The notes below the pieces were generated by a model. The model made no database searches. It saw only the letters and a list, made by a program, of their open reading frames with translations, and was not told the DNA's origin. The translations under genes were made by a program, and so were the position numbers. 6,024 nucleotides of DNA, taken from assembly GCA_029883045.1 (NCBI GenBank), contig JAOUJU010000119.1, positions 1 to 6,024 of the forward strand. Reading direction: 5' to 3'. Position 1 is the first letter of the stretch; each line of letters starts with the position of its first letter. The DNA is from Rhodospirillaceae bacterium (GTDB lineage: Bacteria > Pseudomonadota > Alphaproteobacteria > Rhodospirillales > Magnetovibrionaceae). Shown piece after piece: positions 1-4,687 of the stretch.

Positions 1-10
1 GGGGGGGTGC

Positions 11-505
11 ATGGGATTGCTTGAAAGAGACGCCGTTAAACGCGTGATAAACGCGCTGGCGGCCATGGACATAAATGATCGCGTGGTTGAACTTGAACAA
101 ACCGCCGCCACCGCCAAAGATGCCGCCAATGCGTTAAAGGTAAGCCAAGGGGCCATCGTTAAATCTCTTGTTTTTATGGTGGGCGAGCAACCGGTAATGG
201 CGTTGGTAGCAGGCGACAAAAACTGCCAAGAACACGAATTGGCGCGCATTTTTCATTTAACGGGTGATGCCACCCGGCCCGATGCCGACAAGGTTTTGGC
301 GGTTACTGGGTTTTCTATTGGTGGGGTGGCCCCGGTGGGGTTGCTGGGCGGGCCTATCCCCACCGCGATTGACGCCAGCCTGAAACGCTTTGCCAAGGTT
401 TATGCCGCTGCTGGGCACCCCAATTGCGTGTTTGAAACCAACGTTAAGGAGCTCAAAAAAATGACTGGTGGGTTGGTCTCTTATGCGCTGGCAATGGTTA
501 GTTGA
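11..505 (+). CDS. YbaK/EbsC-family aminoacyl-tRNA deacylase (prolyl-tRNA editing-like)
   Basis: 164 residues, the usual length of stand-alone YbaK/ProX-like proteins, which hydrolyse mischarged tRNA (for example Cys- or Ala-tRNAPro) in the cytoplasm. Seen in the sequence: the TAxxAAxAL segment (residues 34-42), the family signature QGAIVKSLVF (46-55) with the conserved lysine at 51, a GD pair (68-69), the glycine-rich VTGFSIGGVAPVG (98-110), the conserved DASL (121-124), AGHPN (134-138) and the closing TGG (152-154). The order and spacing fit the family well. The start at 11 gives the normal N-terminal helix before the first strand. The frame stays open to the window edge, so an upstream start cannot be excluded, and the G-run before it is only a poor Shine-Dalgarno match. 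The next gene is tRNA-Ser, 86 bases downstream. Which tRNA is edited cannot be told from sequence: ProX, YbaK and other subfamilies share these motifs. Confidence 0.92.
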   Translation: MGLLERDAVKRVINALAAMDINDRVVELEQTAATAKDAANALKVSQGAIVKSLVFMVGEQPVMALVAGDKNCQEHELARIFHLTGDATRPDADKVLAVTGFSIGGVAPVGLLGGPIPTAIDASLKRFAKVYAAAGHPNCVFETNVKELKKMTGGLVSYALAMVS

Positions 506-535
506 TAAATTGGTTAGAAATTGCGTAACTCACGC

Positions 536-564
536 TTGATTGGATGGCCCGGTGCGTTTAAGAA
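536..564 (+). promoter_or_regulatory. candidate promoter of tRNA-Ser
   Basis: TTGATT (536-541) and TAAGAA (559-564) are separated by 17 bases and would start transcription about 20 bases before the tRNA. The -35 is fair and the -10 is weak, so this is a tentative call. Readthrough from the ybaK-like gene is the alternative, since no terminator is seen between the two. Confidence 0.28.
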
Positions 565-591
565 GGGTGCCAGCCCTCTAAAAACACTTGG

Positions 592-683
592 GGACAGGTG
601 GGTGAGTGGCTGAAACCAGTGGATTGCTAATCCGCCGAACTGGGAAACCGGTTCCGAGGGTTCGAATCCCTCCCTGTCCGCCA
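592..683 (+). tRNA. tRNA-Ser, anticodon GCT
   Basis: A complete cloverleaf can be folded by hand. The acceptor stem GGACAGG (592-598) pairs with CCTGTCC (673-679), followed by discriminator G680 and encoded CCA (681-683). The D stem is GGT/ACC around a GAGTGGCTGAA loop. The anticodon stem is 619-623 with 631-635, with loop TTGCTAA and anticodon GCT at 626-628, which reads AGC/AGU serine codons. A long variable arm, diagnostic of class II tRNAs, has seven pairs (637-643 with 648-654) and a GAAA loop. The T arm is GAGGG/CCCTC (656-660 with 668-672) around TTCGAAT. All stems are intact. An intrinsic terminator follows within four bases. Confidence 0.97.
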
Positions 684-686
684 ATC

Positions 687-719
687 AAAAAGGCTCCCGC
701 TTGCGTGGGGGCCTTTTTT
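687..719 (+). terminator. intrinsic terminator of tRNA-Ser
   Basis: AAAAAGGCTCCCGC (687-700), loop TTGC, then GTGGGGGCC and six T. The hairpin is continuous, with nine GC-rich pairs including two G-U pairs, extended by A-T pairs. The two G-U pairs form only in plus-strand RNA and become A-C mismatches in the other direction, so it is built for the tRNA. The flanking A run may still let it stop transcription arriving from the FkbM gene on the minus strand, which has no other visible terminator. Confidence 0.88.
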
Positions 720-788
720 ATTGGGTGGTCGGGGGAGAGGTGGACGGAGCCTTGTTCAAACCTAAGGCCAACCAGGCACAAAGTAGCG

Positions 789-1523
789 CTAGGGCAGATC
801 GCCTGACCTTACCAACATGCAGTCCATTTCGATCAGAACAAGACCGTCGCTGTCACGGTTTATTGGATAAAAACCACTGGGGTGAAAACCGCTGGCTTGA
901 AATTCTTTTAATGTGTCTAGGTAATTTGTCATTCCGTCATAGATAGGAATAAATGAAAGTTCGCTAAGCATGCCCTTTACGGATTGCAAAACATCCGATG
1001 CACCCCTGAACACCTCTAGGTCGTATCCTTGTGTATCCATTTTTAGGAAAATACGTCTTTCGCGATAGTTGGGTACGTTGGTGGCAAGGAAGTTAGAAAT
1101 GGTATCAACCTCAACCGTTTCGCGATCTTGTACTCTGGTGCTGGATTCATATTGTGCTTTACCAAAATCGCTCGGGTTTAAAAATGAAGAAAAGTCGTTT
1201 CCCGCCATTATGTTTATTGTCTGGCTGCCCTGTGTGCTGCCCATGGCAAGGTTATGTGTAAACCACTTGGCGTCGGCGGCGCTTTTGGCCTGCAGTTCTT
1301 TAAAAATAAAACCGATAGGTTCAAAGGAGTGAACCTCGCCGGCATATCCGCTGCTACGTAGCCTTTCAGCAAATTGACCATAATTGGCGCCAACATCTAA
1401 CACTAAATCGATATCAAATTTATTGATGGCTTTTATCAAGTTGGTTTCAAGCGAGAAATCACCACGGTTGAGCCGAATAATATCGTAGCCCAGAGCATGG
1501 GCAATTCTTTTGTTTAACTTCAT
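789..1523 (-). CDS. FkbM-family SAM-dependent methyltransferase
   Basis: 244 residues from the chosen start. FkbM-family enzymes (Methyltransf_21) transfer a methyl group from S-adenosylmethionine, usually to hydroxyls of sugars or small molecules, and are common in polysaccharide and O-antigen clusters. Seen: SAM motif I LVLDVGANYG (40-49), the acidic post-strand motif HSFEP (65-69), VDTISNFL (139-146), the family hallmark FLKMDTQGYDLEVFRGA (159-175), and the terminal MLSELSFIPIYDG region (185-197). The domain is complete. The start at 1523 is preferred because GAGGGG lies nine bases upstream (1538-1533) and the product then begins with the usual MKLNKRI helix. The longer form from 1598 adds 25 residues unlike the family. 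It lies 108 bases downstream of the glycosyltransferase on the same strand and probably shares its transcript. The methylated substrate is unknown; the neighbouring glycosyltransferase suggests a sugar. Confidence 0.9.
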   Translation of the reverse strand: MKLNKRIAHALGYDIIRLNRGDFSLETNLIKAINKFDIDLVLDVGANYGQFAERLRSSGYAGEVHSFEPIGFIFKELQAKSAADAKWFTHNLAMGSTQGSQTINIMAGNDFSSFLNPSDFGKAQYESSTRVQDRETVEVDTISNFLATNVPNYRERRIFLKMDTQGYDLEVFRGASDVLQSVKGMLSELSFIPIYDGMTNYLDTLKEFQASGFHPSGFYPINRDSDGLVLIEMDCMLVRSGDLP

Positions 1524-1532
1524 TGATATATG

Positions 1533-1538
1533 CCCCTC
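1533..1538 (-). promoter_or_regulatory. ribosome binding site that decides the FkbM gene start
   Basis: GAGGGG on the minus strand, nine bases before the ATG at 1523. It is much better placed than the AAGGAA that directly abuts the alternative upstream ATG at 1598. Confidence 0.6.
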
Positions 1539-1554
1539 AATGATTTGTGAATAA

Positions 1555-1572
1555 ATATAACAGCTGTCATAT
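1555..1572. promoter_or_regulatory. near-perfect 18-base palindrome between the glycan genes
   Basis: ATAT-A-ACAGCTGT-C-ATAT is symmetrical except for one pair. It sits in the gap between the glycosyltransferase stop and the FkbM ribosome binding site, about 30-50 bases before the FkbM start. The dyad has operator-like size, but no regulator is visible nearby and chance is possible. Confidence 0.25.
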
Positions 1573-1631
1573 GTATAGGTTGAAAACTTTACGGCCATTT
1601 CCTTGCGCTAGGCAAGAACGGATGGTTCGCC

Positions 1632-2585
1632 TCAATCTGAAAATTGCTTCCACAATGGTCTCCAGTCATACAGGGGCGGCAAAATATCATCATACTGGAA
1701 ATGAATAGCCGCAGGGTGTGTCGGTGCAAACGCTGGATATTGGTTAAATATATTGTTGGTGGTGGCAATTTCGGTACCCAGCTTGCGTTTTTTTGTTCCA
1801 ACGTATTTAACGTTTTCAATCACGTCCCAATAATCTCGGATAATTTCCGAGTGCGTTATCAGGCAATGGGTGGCGTGATTGATGGTGCGCCAGTATCCGG
1901 TGCTGTGTGCAATAAGAAATGTCGGCAACAGGTTTATATGGTGTGAATGATGTTCCTGTGGCGTTAGCACAAGATGGCGTCCGGTGCTATTTAGAACATG
2001 TTGATAGAATTGCACCATGCGAAGAATGCCGTCTTCCTCGTGCAGCCAGTCATCTTCGACGAAATAACATAGCGCATCACGTTTGCGGGCCTCTTCAAAC
2101 TGCTGAAGAAGCGAAGGCCCTTGCCCCGTTTCGGTGGTTTGTTCCAGAGCCCACGTAAAATGAGCGTTGGAAAAAATATCCTTTAATTTGTCAATGCTTT
2201 CCTGATCAGACCTATCATCAAGTATTAAAACTTCCAGTTTAAGATCTGTCTCGGTGGCCAGCCGATTGACTGATGCTACCAATGATCGGGCTACGGCAAA
2301 GCCAATATCAGTAACGCTGTGTCCATCAATGCGGGGTTTTGGGTTTTTATTGCGCGCATTGCGCAGGCAGGTTCTAAAGCAGATAAAGACATTATTTATA
2401 ACCGGAACGTTTTCTGCCTTGACCGCATTTTCTGTCTCGATGACCCCTGTAGCAATTTTAGTTTCAGAACCATGATAGTGTTTAGCGAACATTTCCATGC
2501 CACCAAACCCCATGCCGTTATCGCGAACAATTCGATAGTTTTTGGTGGCAATCAGGGCGCCAATAAATTTTATTAAAGGGTTCAT
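1632..2585 (-). CDS. putative GT2-like (GT-A fold) glycosyltransferase, divergent
   Basis: 317 residues, no signal peptide or clear transmembrane segment. Seen: an N-terminal helix/strand of about 25 residues, a 40-residue linker, a first strand NVFICFRTCLR (65-75), then VTDIGFAVARSLVASVN (91-107), the strand-turn EVLILDDRSDQES (118-130), which resembles the nucleotide-sugar-binding acidic turn of GT-A glycosyltransferases, and FVEDDWLHEEDG (175-186) in the place of the metal-binding DxD motif. The C-terminal third is rich in His, Tyr and Trp (HSTGYWRTINHATHC at 227-241; QYDDILPPLYDWRPLW at 297-312) and I do not recognise it as a named domain. The product is therefore inferred from two motifs and context. 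The ATG at 2585 overlaps the stop of a short upstream ORF (ATGA), so translation may be coupled; no good Shine-Dalgarno is seen. The FkbM methyltransferase gene follows 108 bases later, which points to decoration of a surface glycan. Sugar donor and acceptor are unknown. Confidence 0.68.
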   Translation of the reverse strand: MNPLIKFIGALIATKNYRIVRDNGMGFGGMEMFAKHYHGSETKIATGVIETENAVKAENVPVINNVFICFRTCLRNARNKNPKPRIDGHSVTDIGFAVARSLVASVNRLATETDLKLEVLILDDRSDQESIDKLKDIFSNAHFTWALEQTTETGQGPSLLQQFEEARKRDALCYFVEDDWLHEEDGILRMVQFYQHVLNSTGRHLVLTPQEHHSHHINLLPTFLIAHSTGYWRTINHATHCLITHSEIIRDYWDVIENVKYVGTKKRKLGTEIATTNNIFNQYPAFAPTHPAAIHFQYDDILPPLYDWRPLWKQFSD

Positions 2586-2704
2586 AATAAGGAACCGTTT
2601 TTAGGTGTTAAGCGGGCTACTTCGAAGCCCCAAATAGCAGCAAAGTCGCGCAATAACGTCAACCCCAACGCCCGTGATAAGAAATTTTTGAGAATCTGCT
2701 TCAT
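2582..2704 (-). CDS. short 40-residue ORF translationally coupled to the glycosyltransferase
   Basis: Reads MKQILKNFLSRALGLTLLRD (1-20) followed by an Ala/Trp/Gly stretch and GFEVARLTPKNGSLL (26-40). Its TGA overlaps the glycosyltransferase ATG as ATGA, the usual arrangement for coupled genes. The N-terminal half is a cationic amphipathic helix. The last part resembles the N-terminus of the FkbM protein in this cluster (GFEVARL against GYDIIRL), so it may be a genuine small leader or membrane-associating peptide, or the surviving N-terminal scrap of a deleted FkbM- or glycosyltransferase-like gene. The Shine-Dalgarno is weak (AGG three bases before ATG). A TATAGT at 2726-2721 lies just upstream. 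Function is unknown, and the existence of a product is a moderate bet. Confidence 0.4.
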   Translation of the reverse strand: MKQILKNFLSRALGLTLLRDFAAIWGFEVARLTPKNGSLL

Positions 2705-2720
2705 GAGCCTAAGTTTAGAC

Positions 2721-2726
2721 ACTATA
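2721..2726 (-). promoter_or_regulatory. candidate -10 box for the glycan cluster
   Basis: TATAGT on the minus strand, 16 bases before the 40-codon ORF. The sequence at the -35 position is AT-rich but not a recognisable TTGACA, so only the -10 is proposed. Transcription from here would cover the short ORF, glycosyltransferase and methyltransferase. Confidence 0.25.
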
Positions 2727-2771
2727 ACCGTGTTTTACGATATTAATTTTCTATATCTCGTCTGTGGCAAT

Positions 2772-2806
2772 AAAAACCCCCATCCATTTAAGGGTAGGGA
2801 TTTTTT
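2772..2806 (-). terminator. terminator-like hairpin without an obvious gene
   Basis: In the minus-strand reading: A6, then TCCCTACCC, loop TTAAAT, GGATGGGGG and T5. About 13 pairs form, with two G-U pairs and one C-A mismatch. The plus-strand reading has one G-U and two mismatches, so minus is slightly favoured, but both ends carry a T run in the relevant direction and it could work both ways. It lies between divergent genes, where no annotated transcript ends. It may close a small RNA or an antisense transcript, or be left from a lost gene. Confidence 0.5.
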
Positions 2807-2878
2807 ATTTGGGTAAGCGCATACGCAATTAAATTATAAGTTTTATAAATTTCTTTTTTGAGATTGAAGTTAATTGGG

Positions 2879-2925
2879 TATCATATGGTAAAATAATCAA
2901 TTATTTCAAATAATTGCATATGATA
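2879..2925. repeat. nested inverted repeats in the EipB-like gene upstream region
   Basis: TATCATATG (2879-2887) and CATATGATA (2917-2925) are perfect 9-base inverted repeats with a 29-base spacer. Inside, CAATTATTT (2898-2906) and AAATAATTG (2908-2916) form a second perfect 9-base dyad around one C, and AAATAAT/ATTATTT (2891-2897, 2900-2906) a third. The right outer arm overlaps the proposed extended -10 of the EipB-like gene, so a bound protein or cruciform could control it. In such AT-rich DNA part of this symmetry may arise by chance. Confidence 0.6.
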
Positions 2926-2929
2926 TAAA
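2901..2929 (+). promoter_or_regulatory. candidate extended -10 promoter of the EipB-like gene
   Basis: TGATATAAA (2921-2929) fits an extended -10 (TGnTATAAx). At 17 bases upstream there is only TTATTT (2901-2906) as a poor -35, as often seen with extended -10 promoters. The predicted leader is about 65 bases. It overlaps the inverted repeats listed separately. Confidence 0.38.
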
Positions 2930-3000
2930 GTTAATTTAAAAGGGTTATTATTCTTTGTTATTTATTGAGAAACCATTCCAACCATGGTTAAAGTGAATTT

Positions 3001-3807
3001 ATGAAAACGTTAATTATAACAGCCACCGTTTCTGTCTTGCTGGCGTCTATGCTAGGCACCGCACATGCCGGAACCATTGCTTCGCACCTTGCGGTATATG
3101 ATGTGAAATTGGCCAAAACCCAACCCAACGCCTCGGTGGGGGCAGGGATTGAGGGCAGGTATATAATAACCATCCAAAAAGTTTGCAACGATTGGATCAT
3201 GCAACAAGAAAGCGCCATTGAAATACAGTTGGCCGATGGAAATTCTATTTCTGATTTTATGAATTTTTCTGCTGTGGAAGCAATTGACGCAAGCAGTTAC
3301 AGGTTTTCTGTCGGTCGCAATAATGATGCATCCATGACCATTTTGGGTGATGCTTCAATTTCCAAAAATGGCGGCGTTGCTAAATTTCAAAAACCAGAAA
3401 CCGTTGAATTTAAATTACCCAAAGGTGTGTTGTTGCCAATCGCCCACACCCGCGAATTAATAGCGCGGGCGGAAAGTGGGGAAAGCCAATACAATGCCAC
3501 AACATTTGAAGGGACAGAAGTTGGCGGAGCGAAGTTAATTTCAACCTTCATAAGTAAACTAGCGAAAAATAATGGTTCTGCCGACAAGGTGGAAATAATT
3601 GATAAAGAAAATCTGGCAAAACGTCCGGGTTGGACGGTGCATTCTGCATATTTTGATCCAGAAACCCCAACTCCAGAACCATTGTACGAAATTGAAGGCG
3701 ATATGTTGGACAACGGAGTTGTGACAAGAATTCAAATGGATATTGGCGGCCTAAATACGCAATACATACTAAAAGAAATTAAATCCATTCCCGCCAGCGA
3801 TTGTTAA
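3001..3807 (+). CDS. EipB-like periplasmic cell-envelope protein (DUF1849 family)
   Basis: 268 residues. A classical signal peptide (Lys at 2, hydrophobic 4-18, cleavage after AHA at 21-23) sends it to the periplasm. The mature part follows the EipB/DUF1849 pattern: HLAVYDVKLAKT (29-40), GAGIEGRYIITI (48-59), then KVCNDW (60-65), a polar middle with FRFSVG-like strand (SYRFSVG), FKLPKGVLLPIAHTRELI (about 137-154), the TFEG/GG segment, and a C-terminal β-rich half ending in SDC. It has exactly two cysteines, C62 and C268. In Brucella EipB the corresponding pair forms a conserved disulfide, and the protein supports envelope integrity. Length is normal for the family. The Shine-Dalgarno is weak (AAAGTGA before the start), but the signal peptide fixes this ATG. 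Its stop overlaps that of the convergent DsbA gene by four bases. Confidence 0.85.
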   Translation: MKTLIITATVSVLLASMLGTAHAGTIASHLAVYDVKLAKTQPNASVGAGIEGRYIITIQKVCNDWIMQQESAIEIQLADGNSISDFMNFSAVEAIDASSYRFSVGRNNDASMTILGDASISKNGGVAKFQKPETVEFKLPKGVLLPIAHTRELIARAESGESQYNATTFEGTEVGGAKLISTFISKLAKNNGSADKVEIIDKENLAKRPGWTVHSAYFDPETPTPEPLYEIEGDMLDNGVVTRIQMDIGGLNTQYILKEIKSIPASDC

Positions 3808-4595
3808 TTTTTTGCCCGCATTCCATCCACCAATTGCTTCATGGTTTCATAGTCAATTGCACCGGGCATAAGGTCTTTGCCAAACACAAAAGCAGGGGTT
3901 CCGGTAACATTAAGATTACCTGCCAGTTCGGTATTGTTGGCAATTACCATTTCAACCCGCGGGTCGGCAAACCCGACTTTCATTTTTTCAACATCTATGC
4001 CTTGTTCGGCTGCAATTTCAATTACGCGGTCATTTGAAAGACTGCCTTTGTTTTCCATCATGGCACCATGAAAGTCATTGTATTTGGCTGTCTGGCCAAA
4101 CCAAACTGAAAGTGCGGCTTTGCTGGCATAAACTGAATCATCGCCAAGTATGGGCCATTCTTTTAATACAAATTTTATATTACCATCTTCTTTTAAAAGT
4201 TTTCGTACGTCGGGAAATACTTTTTTGCAGTATCCGCAACGGTAATCAAAAAATTCAACAATTGTTATGTCCCCATCGGGGTTACCAATAAAAGGATCGT
4301 TTGAATCTTTTTCAAGTTTATCCTGTAATGAGCCGAGCGCATTTTTGCGACTTTCGGCGGCAGCTGCTTCGTCGCGGCGCCTAAGTTCACGAATTGAATC
4401 GACAATAACTTCGGGGTTCTGCAGCAAATATTCACGAACAATGCTTTGAATTTCTTGTTTTTGTTCTGGGCTTAATTGTTGCTCGGCACTGGCATTATTG
4501 GGGTTGAACACCACGACCATTGAAATAACAATTAATAACGAAAACATGGTTGTGATGGTTTTAGTAATTTTACAGGCCATTAATGATGATTCCAT
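3804..4595 (-). CDS. DsbA-family thiol:disulfide oxidoreductase, ScsC-like
   Basis: 263 residues as given. A hydrophobic export segment (about 17-30) ends in NASA (34-37), a likely signal peptidase site. A helical N-terminal domain, SPEQKQEIQSIVREYLLQ (42-59) with a charged RELRRRDEAAAA helix (69-80), matches the oligomerisation region of ScsC-like proteins. The thioredoxin domain starts at VEFFDYRCGYCKK (113-125) with active site C120-GY-C123, has the inserted helical part in the middle, and the cis-proline loop TGTPAFVF (231-238). It should oxidise or isomerise cysteines in periplasmic proteins. The Met at 4580 gives a shorter form with a tidier signal peptide and a weak GGA upstream, so the start may be there. 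It has its own good promoter at 4663-4635. It overlaps the convergent EipB-like gene at the stop codons and lies downstream of the lipoprotein and M48 protease genes. Confidence 0.9.
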   Translation of the reverse strand: MESSLMACKITKTITTMFSLLIVISMVVVFNPNNASAEQQLSPEQKQEIQSIVREYLLQNPEVIVDSIRELRRRDEAAAAESRKNALGSLQDKLEKDSNDPFIGNPDGDITIVEFFDYRCGYCKKVFPDVRKLLKEDGNIKFVLKEWPILGDDSVYASKAALSVWFGQTAKYNDFHGAMMENKGSLSNDRVIEIAAEQGIDVEKMKVGFADPRVEMVIANNTELAGNLNVTGTPAFVFGKDLMPGAIDYETMKQLVDGMRAKN

Positions 4596-4620
4596 AATTT
4601 TTGAACGATTGATATTGATG

Positions 4621-4674
4621 TATTGTTGCGCTGCATAATGGTCAAATTAAGGCCCCATGACAAGCGCGACAATA
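4621..4674. repeat. 11-base inverted repeat bracketing the dsbA promoter
   Basis: TATTGTTGCGC (4621-4631) and GCGCGACAATA (4664-4674) are inverted repeats with one T/G position that does not match in DNA. The right arm abuts the -35 of the proposed dsbA promoter and the left arm lies at the predicted start of transcription. A regulator could bind both arms. It also could form a weak hairpin after the lipoprotein gene, but there is no T run, so it is not a standard terminator. Confidence 0.45.
4635..4663 (-). promoter_or_regulatory. sigma70-like promoter of the dsbA-family gene
   Basis: On the minus strand TTGTCA (4663-4658, five of six consensus) and CATTAT (4640-4635, four of six) are separated by exactly 17 bases. 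The start would be near 4628, giving a leader of about 33 bases to the ATG at 4595 or 48 to the one at 4580. It lies in the 92-base gap after the lipoprotein gene. Confidence 0.5.
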
Positions 4675-4687
4675 TTGCACTATTAAA

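Larger units (their letters stand above)
2705..3000. other. AT-rich divergent intergenic region
   Basis: About 296 bases between the divergently oriented glycan cluster and the EipB-like gene. I find no convincing protein gene here. It contains the candidate -10 above, a terminator-like hairpin (2772-2806), a very AT-rich stretch (about 2820-2945) with nested inverted repeats (2879-2925), and an extended -10 for the EipB-like gene. The plus strand has a 37-codon ORF from 2703 that runs through the hairpin and is not credible as a gene. Confidence 0.7.

Noticed and set aside
578..781. 67-codon minus-strand ORF and overlapping plus-strand ORFs across the tRNA
   Set aside because: They are reading frames through the tRNA-Ser gene and its terminator. 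The GGIRTLG type of peptide is a well-known artefact of translating tRNA-Ser antisense.
1524..1598. 25-residue N-terminal extension of the FkbM protein
   Set aside because: The Shine-Dalgarno touches the upstream ATG, while the internal ATG at 1523 has GAGGGG at nine bases and gives a normal family N-terminus.
1600..1619. Small hairpin CTTGC-GCTAG-GCAAG after the glycosyltransferase gene
   Set aside because: Only five pairs and no following T run in the direction of transcription; not a terminator.
1589..1819. 76-codon minus-strand ORF between the two glycan genes
   Set aside because: Lies mostly inside the glycosyltransferase gene in another frame and resembles no protein.
2703..2816. 37-codon plus-strand ORF in the divergent spacer
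   Set aside because: No ribosome binding site, runs through the terminator-like hairpin, and overlaps the opposite-strand promoter region; composition looks non-coding.
2984..3004. Six-codon ORF overlapping the EipB-like start (TTATGA)
   Set aside because: So short an overlap is readily produced by chance in AT-rich DNA, and there is no ribosome binding site for it.
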